Shown here piece by piece: positions 53,171 to 61,300 of a stretch of DNA of 64,000 nt (position 1 is its first letter; each line of letters starts with the position of its first letter). The notes under the pieces were generated by a model that had not been told where the DNA came from, did not search any database, and saw nothing but the letters and a program-made list of their open reading frames with translations. Both the position numbers and the translations under genes were made by a program. Source of the stretch: Maribacter sp. GTDB taxonomy: Bacteria; Bacteroidota; Bacteroidia; Flavobacteriales; Flavobacteriaceae. The DNA lies in contig JAHENB010000001.1 in NCBI GenBank assembly GCA_024643345.1, positions 245,491-309,490 on the forward strand, written 5' to 3'.

Positions 53171-53935
53171 TTGAGAATCACTTTTCTAGGAACGGGAACA
53201 TCGCAGGGCATACCGGTAATCGGTAGCCAACACCCGGTATGCTTGAGCAAAAATCCAAAAGACAAAAGACTGCGTGTTTCCGTCATGGTTTCTTGGCACA
53301 ATCATAATATCGTAATCGATTGCGGTCCTGATTTTCGGCAGCAAATGTTGCGGCATAAGGTGTCGAAAATCGATGGCATACTTTTTACTCACGAGCACGC
53401 TGATCATACCGCGGGAATTGATGATATCAGACCCTTTTTCTTTAGACAGGGCGATATTCCGATCTATGCGCACGAACGGGTGGTAAGCTCGTTAAAAAAG
53501 CGTTTCGATTACATCTTTGCCGATGAAAATCGATATCCGGGCGCACCTGCCGTTGCCGTTCATACCATCGATAAACACACCCCTTTTAAGATTGATGACG
53601 TCGTCGTTGTACCCATAGAAGCCCTGCACAATAGACTTCCCGTTCTGGGTTTTCGTATGAACGATTTTACCTATCTTACCGATGTGAAGAGCGTAGCGCA
53701 GAAGGAAATTGGAAAGATAATGGGGTCCAAAATATTGGTGGTCAATGCATTGAGGGAAGAACCCCACCATTCTCATTTCAACCTAAGGGAAGCGCTGGCC
53801 TTTGTTGAAAAAGTGAAACCCGAAACGGCCTATTTTACCCATATTAGCCATTTGCTGGGATTCCATGATGTCGTGGAAAGAACACTGCCGAAAAATGTAC
53901 ATTTGGCCTATGACAATATGATCGTTGATCTCTAA
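53171..53935 (+). CDS. MBL-fold metallo-hydrolase (PhnP/RNase Z-like)
   Basis: 254 aa beginning at TTG 53171, since family members start directly with ITFLGTGTSQGIPVIG; a further TTG at 53150 would add seven residues. No ATG is available. Metal ligands: THEHADHTAGIDDIRP (HxHxDH), ALHNRLPVLGFR, DVKS and the late FTHISHLLGFH. Resembles the PhnP-like phosphodiesterases and related hydrolases; the substrate is unknown. Divergent from the 499-aa protein gene. Confidence 0.85.
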   Translation: MRITFLGTGTSQGIPVIGSQHPVCLSKNPKDKRLRVSVMVSWHNHNIVIDCGPDFRQQMLRHKVSKIDGILFTHEHADHTAGIDDIRPFFFRQGDIPIYAHERVVSSLKKRFDYIFADENRYPGAPAVAVHTIDKHTPFKIDDVVVVPIEALHNRLPVLGFRMNDFTYLTDVKSVAQKEIGKIMGSKILVVNALREEPHHSHFNLREALAFVEKVKPETAYFTHISHLLGFHDVVERTLPKNVHLAYDNMIVDL

Positions 53936-53999
53936 GCAGTTTAAAATGATTGCAATAAAATATCAAGGTTCTTCTTAAAAATAAACCAATCCCAATCCC

Positions 54000-54494
54000 G
54001 TGAAAAATAAAATTTATCTCTATCTCCTGATCTTCTCTGCCTTGATAGGCCTTTACCTATTTGTTAGCGGCGGTAAAATGGCATCCGCCAAGGATGAAAC
54101 CATAAAAAATTTGCATGCTGAAATAGAGCGGCTTAACGATTCTGTACAAAAATCGCAGTTGAAGGTTTTGGACATGCAATATTTTTCGTTGGAGAACAAT
54201 GACGATGCCATGGCTTACTATGAGCATCTGAGCCTTAAGGACCCTTCGCGCTATATCGCCGATAAACTTCTGGAAACCAACGAGCAAAAAGGAGACAATC
54301 CACTGATACCCTATGAGGGCATGGAAAGCGATTTTAAAATCAATAAAATAAAACTGCTGAACCACAGGTGGATCATCGCGGATTTTTCAGATGGCAAGTA
54401 TTGGGGCGAGCTATTGATCAAGTATGAACTCAAAGATGATCTGGGGATCGATTTTACCATGATGGATCATCTTTTGTACACCAGGAGCAATTAA
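54000..54494 (+). CDS. Membrane-anchored coiled-coil protein of unknown function
   Basis: 164 aa starting at GTG 54000. One N-terminal membrane helix (about 5-23), a short heptad-rich segment (about 33-60), and a compact C-terminal domain (about 110-160; LLNHRWIIADFSDGKYWGELL). Mostly periplasmic by topology. Not recognised. Its TAA stop (54492-54494) is part of a TTAA palindrome shared with the convergent esterase gene. Confidence 0.65.
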   Translation: MKNKIYLYLLIFSALIGLYLFVSGGKMASAKDETIKNLHAEIERLNDSVQKSQLKVLDMQYFSLENNDDAMAYYEHLSLKDPSRYIADKLLETNEQKGDNPLIPYEGMESDFKINKIKLLNHRWIIADFSDGKYWGELLIKYELKDDLGIDFTMMDHLLYTRSN

Positions 54495-55150
54495 GGGTTC
54501 TCGATGAGCCATTTTTTGAAGGCATCAAAGTTGCGTGGGGAAACACCGTGGCCTACCGGAAACTCTTCATACACATATCGAATGTCCATTTCATCGAGGA
54601 ATTTTGGGATACGCTGAGCCCATTCCGTAGGAATCACTTGGTCTACCTGTCCATGGGACGCATAAATACGGAGATCATCGTGATTTTTGGTACGGTATCC
54701 TTCCACCAGTATTTTTTCGTTGATATAACCACTTAGGGCGATCACTCGTCTTACTTTTTCAGGATATGAAAGGGCCACCGCATAACTTAATATGGTGCCT
54801 TGGCTGAAACCGAGAAGGGTTACGTTTTGATGGTCCAAGCCATACGTGGTGCAGGCTTCACCAATAAAGTGCAAGATTTTTTCCCGTGATGCGATGGCTT
54901 GGTGATCATCGCTCCATTTGCCTTGGTCAGCGTCAAAATTAATAGCATACCAAGCGTAACCAAAAGGTTCCAGGGAAAAAGGGGCACGTATTGAAATGAT
55001 CGCATACTGCCCCGGTAACTCCGGAGCGAATGAGAAAAGATCTTCTTCATTACTGCCATATCCATGTAGCATGAAAATGACGGGTGCTTTGCCCGATGTT
55101 AGGGTAGAAGGCTTGATCAAATGATCCAAAGAAAGTGGGGCAGTGGTCAT
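54491..55150 (-). CDS. Phospholipase/carboxylesterase-family alpha/beta hydrolase
   Basis: 219 aa. Catalytic Ser in the nucleophile elbow GFSQGTILSYAVA, Asp in ASHGQVDQVIP and His in FPVGHGVSPR; oxyanion region LHGYGSNEEDLFS. Fits the YpfH/acyl-protein-thioesterase-like group acting on carboxylic esters. No signal peptide, so cytoplasmic. It starts one nucleotide after the preceding Tic20-like gene's stop on the same strand, indicating an operon. Shares its TAA stop with the convergent gene through a TTAA palindrome. Confidence 0.9.
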   Translation of the reverse strand: MTTAPLSLDHLIKPSTLTSGKAPVIFMLHGYGSNEEDLFSFAPELPGQYAIISIRAPFSLEPFGYAWYAINFDADQGKWSDDHQAIASREKILHFIGEACTTYGLDHQNVTLLGFSQGTILSYAVALSYPEKVRRVIALSGYINEKILVEGYRTKNHDDLRIYASHGQVDQVIPTEWAQRIPKFLDEMDIRYVYEEFPVGHGVSPRNFDAFKKWLIENP

Positions 55151-55151
55151 T

Positions 55152-55475
55152 TTAATGGATAAAGGTGAACCATTTCTGAAAATAAGGGCCTAAGACGGGA
55201 ACACTGTTTAACTTTCCGCCTATAGCACCGATAAACCCGTAGCCCCATAGTACCAAATAGCAAATGTAGAGGCCGTACCATGCATATACATTGAACCATT
55301 GGCTTAAAAACAGGGCAAAGGCCAGAAAGAATAGATGCAAACCAAAGGCCTGCCTAATATGAAAACGTGCAAAGGCATTTTTACTTTCCATATTCATGCT
55401 CAATGCAATCAAAGCGCCTACCATGGTGAGGTATGCGACCACCGCTGAAGTTTTTCCACCTTTTTTATCCTCCAT
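55152..55475 (-). CDS. DUF4870/Tic20-like membrane protein, copy A
   Basis: 107 aa with three or four membrane helices (AVVAYLTMVGALIALSMNME, LHLFFLAFALFLSQW, YICYLVLWGYGFIGAIGG) and the family motif KNAFARFHIRQAFGL. The ATG at 55475 is chosen: the longer frame to 55634 begins in the neighbour and lacks homology. It is a paralogue of copy B encoded next upstream (shared FxxFHIxQxxxL and VPVLGPY/LPVIGT ends). The family is of unknown function and named only for distant likeness to the plastid Tic20 channel. Followed by the esterase gene after one base. Confidence 0.8.
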   Translation of the reverse strand: MEDKKGGKTSAVVAYLTMVGALIALSMNMESKNAFARFHIRQAFGLHLFFLAFALFLSQWFNVYAWYGLYICYLVLWGYGFIGAIGGKLNSVPVLGPYFQKWFTFIH

Positions 55476-55558
55476 GGGGTTAAAGTTAGGGCAACCAAAA
55501 ATAGTGCGCAAAAAAAAGAGGCCCAGATCAGACCTCCATAAACAGGTTTTAAATTTGC

Positions 55559-55873
55559 TTAGCCGCCAATGGTACCAATGACGGGCAGTGGTTGTTCCTT
55601 GAGATTGAAAGCATTCACGATGCCCATGATCCATAATACCAATACCAAAATGGAAATAATCGTCGTTATGATTCCCATACCCGTAGGAAGAAAGTTACCG
55701 AGCAGGTAATTTGCGATGCCCAAAATGGCGACCCGTAACGATTGCCCAATATGGAATTTGGTAAATTCGTTTTTTTTGTCATTGTTGACGATAAAGGCTA
55801 TTAGCAGGCCTATCCATGTGATATAGCACACTATGGCCATTGTTTTTCCGGCTTCTTTGGTTTGTTGGTCCAC
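55559..55873 (-). CDS. DUF4870/Tic20-like membrane protein, copy B
   Basis: 104 aa, starting at GTG 55873, with helices near 12-30, 47-63 and 66-88, and the KNEFTKFHIGQSLRV motif. Paralogue of copy A 83 nt downstream. Between the dihydroorotase-like gene (48 nt upstream) and copy A, on one strand, so part of a likely transcript from the BatA gene to the esterase. Role unknown. Confidence 0.8.
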   Translation of the reverse strand: MDQQTKEAGKTMAIVCYITWIGLLIAFIVNNDKKNEFTKFHIGQSLRVAILGIANYLLGNFLPTGMGIITTIISILVLVLWIMGIVNAFNLKEQPLPVIGTIGG

Positions 55874-55921
55874 TTTCTATTATTTTTAGGTTGGTTGTTG
55901 TTTATGTTCCCCCTAATTTAA

Positions 55922-57175
55922 TCAAATAATCAACAAGTTGTTACAAACCGTACCATAAACCGTTCCTTTCATTGTATTTCCCAGAAACGCTGAATTCTTG
56001 GAGGTACTTATCAAATTATCCTTTTCTAGAACGTATTCCGAATCGGTTTCAAATAATGATAAACTAGCGGGTTCCCCCTCCCTTATTTTTGGGGTTGCCA
56101 ATCCATATCGTTCCCTTCCTTTCGTCAATAAGGCAACCGCGATCTCAGCACCAAAAATTTGGTTCAATATCCCAAAAGCACTTTCCAACCCAATGGTTCC
56201 GTAGGCGGCATTGTCGAATTCGATGCGTTTTTGCTCAATATCAATTGGCGTATGGTTGGATGTGACAAAATCTACGATACCGTCCCTCAATCCCTTGATC
56301 AATGCCTTAATATCGTTATTGTTCCTTAAAGGGGGCATTAGCTTGTAATTGGTATCGTAATCTTCCAATTCCTTTTCCGTGAACCATAAATGGTGTACCG
56401 ATACACTACAACTAACATCCAAACCTTTTTTCTTGGCTTCGGCAATCAATTTTACGGAGCTTGCCGTAGAAATGGTGGGGATGTGCAATGAACCGCCGGT
56501 ATATTCGAGAATACTGAGATCACGGGTAATTTGAAGTTCTTCCGCCAAGGAAGGAATTCCCTTTAGCCCGAGTGTTGTGGCCTTGGGTCCTTCATTCACA
56601 ATGCCTTTGCCCGCAATTTGAACGTCCATGGGAAAAGAATATATAAGCCCCTCAAAATTTTGGCTGTACTGGAGGGCGATTTTTAAAAGGTTCGGATTCT
56701 GAAACGGGCGTTCAAAATCATAAAAGCCTACCGCACCTGCATTCTTCATATCGAAAAGTTCGGCCAAACTTTCCCCTTCGGCCTTTACCGTTACGGTACC
56801 TAAGGGATGTAAGTTGGTTCCATGTAATTTCGAGGCATTGATCAAAAAAATAATATCGGAGCTGCTATCGGGAACAGGATGGGTATTCGGATTGAGCACA
56901 ATATCGGTAAAGCCACTTTTTCCCGCGGTATAAAGCCCGTTCGCGATCGTTTCCCGCTCTTCATAACCTGGTTCGCCAAAGCACACACCGCTGTCGAACC
57001 AACCAATCGACACATGGAGATTTTTAAGTTCGACCACTTTGGTATTTTTCCCAGGTTCGAGTTTTTGCCCGATTTTTTCTATAATACCGTTTTTGATGAA
57101 GATGTCGCGCTTTTTTAAATGGAGTTCCTTGTTGGAAGCATCAATTATTCTGGCCGATTTTAGCAGTATATTCAT
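55922..57175 (-). CDS. Dihydroorotase-like amidohydrolase lacking the metal-binding HxH motif
   Basis: 417 aa, amidohydrolase-type beta/alpha barrel with N-terminal beta domain (MNILLKSARIIDASNKELHL). In active dihydroorotases the metal motif reads DxHxHxREPG; here the matching site is DSGVCFGEPG (61-70), so both His and the substrate Arg are replaced. The late metal Asp (TxDHAP) reads TSNHTPID, Asp to Asn. Other motifs, including the C-terminal LYG-like region and EREPASLSLFE-type end, keep the family fold. It is therefore probably not catalytic, like the pseudo-dihydroorotases that serve as structural partners of aspartate transcarbamoylase. The canonical enzyme should be encoded elsewhere. 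Confidence 0.85.
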   Translation of the reverse strand: MNILLKSARIIDASNKELHLKKRDIFIKNGIIEKIGQKLEPGKNTKVVELKNLHVSIGWFDSGVCFGEPGYEERETIANGLYTAGKSGFTDIVLNPNTHPVPDSSSDIIFLINASKLHGTNLHPLGTVTVKAEGESLAELFDMKNAGAVGFYDFERPFQNPNLLKIALQYSQNFEGLIYSFPMDVQIAGKGIVNEGPKATTLGLKGIPSLAEELQITRDLSILEYTGGSLHIPTISTASSVKLIAEAKKKGLDVSCSVSVHHLWFTEKELEDYDTNYKLMPPLRNNNDIKALIKGLRDGIVDFVTSNHTPIDIEQKRIEFDNAAYGTIGLESAFGILNQIFGAEIAVALLTKGRERYGLATPKIREGEPASLSLFETDSEYVLEKDNLISTSKNSAFLGNTMKGTVYGTVCNNLLII

Positions 57176-57261
57176 TTTCCTTTATTACGGATCTTGTTTA
57201 TGATTTTATGGGTCATTTCACCATCTTTCTTTTTGAACCTTGATATCATCTAGTGAATGGT

Positions 57262-59184
57262 TTATTTGAATATTTTTTGGAGGATCATTTCTACCAAAAG
57301 GAACAGTAGCGCTAAAATAATAAACCATTTCCAAAGCTCGTTAACGCGACTGTCTTTTTCCATGGTCTCAAAAAGGGCATCAATCGATATGTCCTTTGTG
57401 GTATTTTTAAACTGCTCCAAGTTCAGGTAATCCAGTTTGCTTTCCTTTCGGCCATAATTGAAGCTTACCTTTTTCAAAAGGCTATCATTTTCCATGATAC
57501 CGTAAATCCCATCTTCGTCAAGCGATTCGTCAAAAGTCAGCGTTACCTTGTTGGCCAATGATTGCTGTTGAGGAATGAATTCATAAGCGCCTTTCTTTAG
57601 CTTAAGGATGTGGTCCTTGGCAAGTTTAACGGGGATATCAAGTTTTTCGGCGCGGCCCAACAGCGTATACAATTGTGGCATTTTGAGACTGTTGAGCCCC
57701 ATTTTATAAAAAGTTGGCACTATTAAGGGAGAATTTTTGAAATTGGTATTGTCTTCGTCCAATGGGGCGGTAAAAAGGAAGATACCATCTACACCAGCCA
57801 AAAAAGGAGTTTTGTCTTGAAAGGCCAATAATGTTGGAGCATTGGTTTTGATCCTAAAATATTCCCCAACTTTTGGAAATTGAAAATTGACCACTTTTCT
57901 TTCAAATACATTTTGATACAGTGGATGGGAAAAGGCAATATCGGTAATCATTTGGCCCGAGCTTACTTTTTCTTGAAACACGGTCCCAAAATAGTTGGCC
58001 AACAGCAAGTTATAAGATGCAAAGTCTGTTTCTTGGGAAGGGATCACTACCAAATTCCCACCATTTTCGGTAAAAGATTTTAAACCGGCCATCATTGGGT
58101 TTGGAATGTTGACCAGCTCATTGAGTACGATTATATTTTGAGAAGGTATGGAGGCATAATTTAGGTTTTTAGGGGCGGTTGAAACATACTCAAATTCATC
58201 TTCGGTGAAGATCCGTTCAAGAAAATCACTTTTTGCATCGCCTATAACCAGTATTTTGATTTTTTCTCTTTTATTGAGATTGAAATAAAACTGGTTGTCG
58301 TAAACAAGACCATCGTCCAAAATTTCCAGTCGTCCATCGATTGGTTCACTCAGGGGCAAGGTGAATTTAACCACGGCCTTCCCATCGGCATCAAAGATAG
58401 CGGCGGTTTTCGCTATCAATTTTTCAGCATTAAAAAGTGATACCGGCGTACTTTCCGTCTTGCCATTGCTCGATAAGACGGTCGAAATTTCAATGTTTTC
58501 AGAGGTCTCGTCACTTATATAAAGACTATCGATGGAAACATTCTCCTTTTGATCCGGAATTTGCTGCACCAGATGGTACTTTATTTGATCGGTAGCGTCG
58601 AAAGGTGTCGATCCCATATTGCCTTGAAAATCGGATATGATGATCAAATGCTTTTCAATATCGTTGGCAGGCTCGAAATAAGACTTGCCCTTAAGCGCAA
58701 TTTCATTTAGGTTCAATGGGTTGGGAACATAGCCAAGTCCCAACAAATCGTTTTGTATGTCGGCCAGGGCCACGTCCTCAAAAACCCATTCATTGGTAAA
58801 TAGGGAGAAGGTGTCATCATTTGAAGGAGATCTGATCAATCCTTGTATGGCATTGTCTAGCAAGGTGTTTCCATCGGCTTTGGCTTGCATGCTGAACGAG
58901 TCATCAATATAAATGACCAGTTCCTTTTGTTTCAATGCAGATCTTTCTGCAAAAAAAGGCTGGGCAAAAGCAAGAACCAGCGCAGCAACGAGGGCCATTC
59001 TGGTTAAGAGCAAAAGCCATTTTTTCAAGGTATTGCTGCGACGCGATTGTGACACAGCCTTTTTAAGGAATTTGACGTTGGTAAACGGGGTTCTCTTAAA
59101 TCGACGGAGTTGAAAAAGATGGACTAAAATTGGAATCAGCAGTAGGAGAAGGGCCCAAAGGAGTTCTGGATATTTAAACTGCAT
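57262..59184 (-). CDS. BatA-domain aerotolerance-type protein with von Willebrand A-like region
   Basis: 640 aa. N-terminal BatA domain (about 1-85: two hydrophobic helices, LLLLLIPILVHLFQLRRFKR and WLLLLTRMALVAALVLAF), then a vWA-like domain with DDSFSMQAKADGNTLLD, a DxSxS-type MIDAS motif, then periplasmic domains and a C-terminal membrane helix (LWKWFIILALLFLLVEMIL). Resembles the batA/B membrane proteins of Bacteroidota whose exact role is unknown. First gene of a five-gene row that runs to the esterase at 54491. A -7 element lies 17 nt upstream of the start codon. Confidence 0.85.
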   Translation of the reverse strand: MQFKYPELLWALLLLLIPILVHLFQLRRFKRTPFTNVKFLKKAVSQSRRSNTLKKWLLLLTRMALVAALVLAFAQPFFAERSALKQKELVIYIDDSFSMQAKADGNTLLDNAIQGLIRSPSNDDTFSLFTNEWVFEDVALADIQNDLLGLGYVPNPLNLNEIALKGKSYFEPANDIEKHLIIISDFQGNMGSTPFDATDQIKYHLVQQIPDQKENVSIDSLYISDETSENIEISTVLSSNGKTESTPVSLFNAEKLIAKTAAIFDADGKAVVKFTLPLSEPIDGRLEILDDGLVYDNQFYFNLNKREKIKILVIGDAKSDFLERIFTEDEFEYVSTAPKNLNYASIPSQNIIVLNELVNIPNPMMAGLKSFTENGGNLVVIPSQETDFASYNLLLANYFGTVFQEKVSSGQMITDIAFSHPLYQNVFERKVVNFQFPKVGEYFRIKTNAPTLLAFQDKTPFLAGVDGIFLFTAPLDEDNTNFKNSPLIVPTFYKMGLNSLKMPQLYTLLGRAEKLDIPVKLAKDHILKLKKGAYEFIPQQQSLANKVTLTFDESLDEDGIYGIMENDSLLKKVSFNYGRKESKLDYLNLEQFKNTTKDISIDALFETMEKDSRVNELWKWFIILALLFLLVEMILQKIFK

Positions 59185-59201
59185 TTCCTGATTTGATTAG
59201 G

Positions 59202-59209
59202 CAAATATA
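59202..59209 (-). promoter_or_regulatory. -7 element of the BatA gene row
   Basis: Minus-strand TATATTTG, an exact TAnnTTTG match, 17 nt before the start codon at 59184. No TTG at the expected -33 site. Confidence 0.55.
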
Positions 59210-59321
59210 GCTAAAAATGATGTTTGAACAGTTCCCTTAGGGGGCAAAAACCAATTGTCGATAAAAGCATGTTGGGAAGAGGTGACCGCATTGGATCATA
59301 TTTAGAATGTTCTGCACCTGC

Positions 59322-60329
59322 CTAACAGAAGAAAAAATAATCTAAACTTTCTTTTTTTTCCAAGCCCGAGAAATAATCTCGGATCTGGGTTTGGGCCGTT
59401 TCATTGGCGACGGTTATAATGCTTTGGGCATTATTAAATTCTTCAAATCGTTTGAAATGAAGCATTTCTTGGCCGTAGATCGATTTGCCGATTTTTTTTG
59501 GGTTATCACAGATCCAAAAAAAATCAAGATTTTGTCTTATGAGCTGTCTTGCTATTTCCTTGCCCTTATTTCCTGCGCCCCACAGTACTAAGGGTCGATT
59601 GGTATCGCGATCTAACTTTAGAAAATAAAATAGTTTGATGCCCAAAAAGTAGTTTTGTGCGTAGTGTTCACTGGTCCTGGAGGTACGGGAATCATAGTCG
59701 CGCCAATAATGCAGGGTTTCGTCACATGGAATGCATTGCAAGTTGTTTTCATAAAATCGAAACGTCAGATCATAATCTTCTGGGTATCGGTCGGGCGCAA
59801 ACGCACCGCATTCCTCAAAATCATTTCTGTGGACCATCCAGCAAGGGGAGGGGATCACACATTCTTTGTAGATCTCTTCGTAATTGGTGCCTTTGGCCGT
59901 GAGCCCGTTCAACCAATGTTCATACCGTTCATACCCATTGCTGATACCGCGATGGGAGAAGTATTTGACCTTCCCGATGGCAACATGTCCGTTGCCCTTA
60001 GAACGCAATGCATTGACCATGATCTCCAATTTATGGGGACTCATGATATCATCGGAGTCCATTCGCGTAATCAGTTCTCCATGGCAGGCCGAGTAAGCTG
60101 TCCTTAAGGCTTCTATGATACCGTTCCCCTTGTTTTCGAGGCGTTTTATACGGGGTTCCGTTTGGGCAAACTCATCAATGACCGCTTTACTGTGGTCGGA
60201 GGAATGGTCATTCACGGCCAGCACTTCCCAGTGCGGATAACTTTGCCTAAGAATGGAAAGCATGCATTCGTTCAGATATTCTTCGGTGTTTTTAAAAGGG
60301 ATCAAAATACTGACCAGGGGCAATTTCAT
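59322..60329 (-). CDS. Family 2 glycosyltransferase
   Basis: 335 aa, GT-A fold: VSILIPFKNTEEYLNECMLS start, nucleotide-binding VLAVNDHSSDHS, metal-binding DSDD in ITRMDSDDIMSP, and a catalytic region with YPEDYDLTFRFYENNL. The last third (about 240-335, GAGNKGKEIARQLIRQNLDF) is a Rossmann-like nucleotide-binding module often appended to flavobacterial GT2 proteins. No membrane helices. Sugar and acceptor unknown. Divergent from the tRNA gene. Confidence 0.88.
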   Translation of the reverse strand: MKLPLVSILIPFKNTEEYLNECMLSILRQSYPHWEVLAVNDHSSDHSKAVIDEFAQTEPRIKRLENKGNGIIEALRTAYSACHGELITRMDSDDIMSPHKLEIMVNALRSKGNGHVAIGKVKYFSHRGISNGYERYEHWLNGLTAKGTNYEEIYKECVIPSPCWMVHRNDFEECGAFAPDRYPEDYDLTFRFYENNLQCIPCDETLHYWRDYDSRTSRTSEHYAQNYFLGIKLFYFLKLDRDTNRPLVLWGAGNKGKEIARQLIRQNLDFFWICDNPKKIGKSIYGQEMLHFKRFEEFNNAQSIITVANETAQTQIRDYFSGLEKKESLDYFFFC

Positions 60330-60450
60330 AACCGCAATGTAGTAAAAATGCCCATTGTCGATGTAAAAACAATTTTAGTATCCTTACGACTTAAATAAAA
60401 TTTATAAGAATTATTCTTTCAAATCGTTTTAGCTAATAGAAAAAGCTTTC

Positions 60451-60458
60451 TATATTTG
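60451..60458 (+). promoter_or_regulatory. -7 element of tRNA-Ser
   Basis: TATATTTG, exact TAnnTTTG, ten bases before the mature tRNA 5' end. At the 21-nt spacing the -33 site reads TTT instead of TTG. Confidence 0.7.
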
Positions 60459-60468
60459 CACCCGCATT

Positions 60469-60553
60469 GGAGAAATGGCAGAGCGGTCGAATGCGGCAGT
60501 CTTGAAAACTGTTGAGGGTCACACCTCCGGGGGTTCGAATCCCTCTTTCTCCG
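60469..60553 (+). tRNA. tRNA-Ser (anticodon UGA)
   Basis: A 7-bp acceptor stem (GGAGAAA / TTTCTCC), anticodon TGA at 60503-60505 in the loop CTTGAAA, and the long variable arm of class II tRNAs. The T-arm reads GGGTTCGAATCCC. Discriminator base G at 60553. CCA is not encoded. It reads UCN serine codons, principally UCA. Confidence 0.97.
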
Positions 60554-60560
60554 CAAAAGG

Positions 60561-60590
60561 AAACCCACAACTTCAGTTGTGGGTTTTTTT
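60561..60590 (+). terminator. Intrinsic terminator after tRNA-Ser
   Basis: 12-bp stem AAACCCACAACT/AGTTGTGGGTTT with a short loop, followed by a T-run. It starts eight bases after the tRNA discriminator. Confidence 0.9.
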
Positions 60591-60804
60591 GTTTCCATGG
60601 TTGTCCCTGATAGCACTTTTGTGATGCACGCGGTGAATCCCTGTTATAATATTGGAAAACAAAAAACAACATGGAACGGCTATAGGCAATCGGCTTTATG
60701 CATGTATAGCAGTTTTAAATTTTTCAAAATTTGTTGGTCAAGGTCTTTTAAGAAGAACTTAATTTTCTTAACTTCATACACATTCAAATAATTATAGTAT
60801 TCTC

Positions 60805-61269
60805 ATGGCAAAATTCAATCTAAAAATCAACGGAAAACAACAAGAAGTAGACGTTGACCCAACTACGCCCATGCTCTGGGTATTGCGGGATCATTTGAAA
60901 TTGGTCGGCACCAAATATGGTTGCGGGATCGCACAATGCGGAGCCTGTACCGTGCATCTTGGCGATAATGCCGTACGCTCGTGTCAATTGCCCGTGTCGG
61001 CAGTTGGTGAACAGCAAATTACCACCATAGAAGGACTATCCGAAAACGGCGATCATCCGGTACAAAAGGCCTGGATGGAAGAAGATGTGTACCAATGTGG
61101 TTACTGTCAGGCCGGTCAGATCATGAATGCCAGCGCATTTTTGAAAAGCAATCCCAATCCGACGGATGCAGAAATCGAAACCGCCATGAACGGCAATATT
61201 TGTCGCTGTGGTACATATACGCGAATAAAGAAGGCCATCAAAACTGCCGCTAATTCGCAAAACGCTTAA
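60805..61269 (+). CDS. [2Fe-2S] subunit of a molybdenum hydroxylase (isoquinoline oxidoreductase/IorA-like)
   Basis: 154 aa. N-terminal plant-type ferredoxin domain with cluster ligands Cys40, Cys45, Cys48 and Cys60, and a helical domain with the second cluster Cys98, Cys101, Cys133 and Cys135 ([20 protein letters not shown]). Passes electrons between the molybdenum site of the partner encoded 32 nt downstream and an external acceptor. No signal peptide; it may be co-exported with its Tat-bearing partner by hitchhiking. No FAD subunit gene is present, which fits IorAB-type two-subunit enzymes. Confidence 0.93.
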   Translation: MAKFNLKINGKQQEVDVDPTTPMLWVLRDHLKLVGTKYGCGIAQCGACTVHLGDNAVRSCQLPVSAVGEQQITTIEGLSENGDHPVQKAWMEEDVYQCGYCQAGQIMNASAFLKSNPNPTDAEIETAMNGNICRCGTYTRIKKAIKTAANSQNA

Positions 61270-61300
61270 AAATTGATAGGTACATCAAAGAAGAAATATC

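Noticed and set aside
60433..60672. Frames on the minus strand across the tRNA-Ser gene
   Set aside because: They are translations of the antisense of the tRNA and its terminator.
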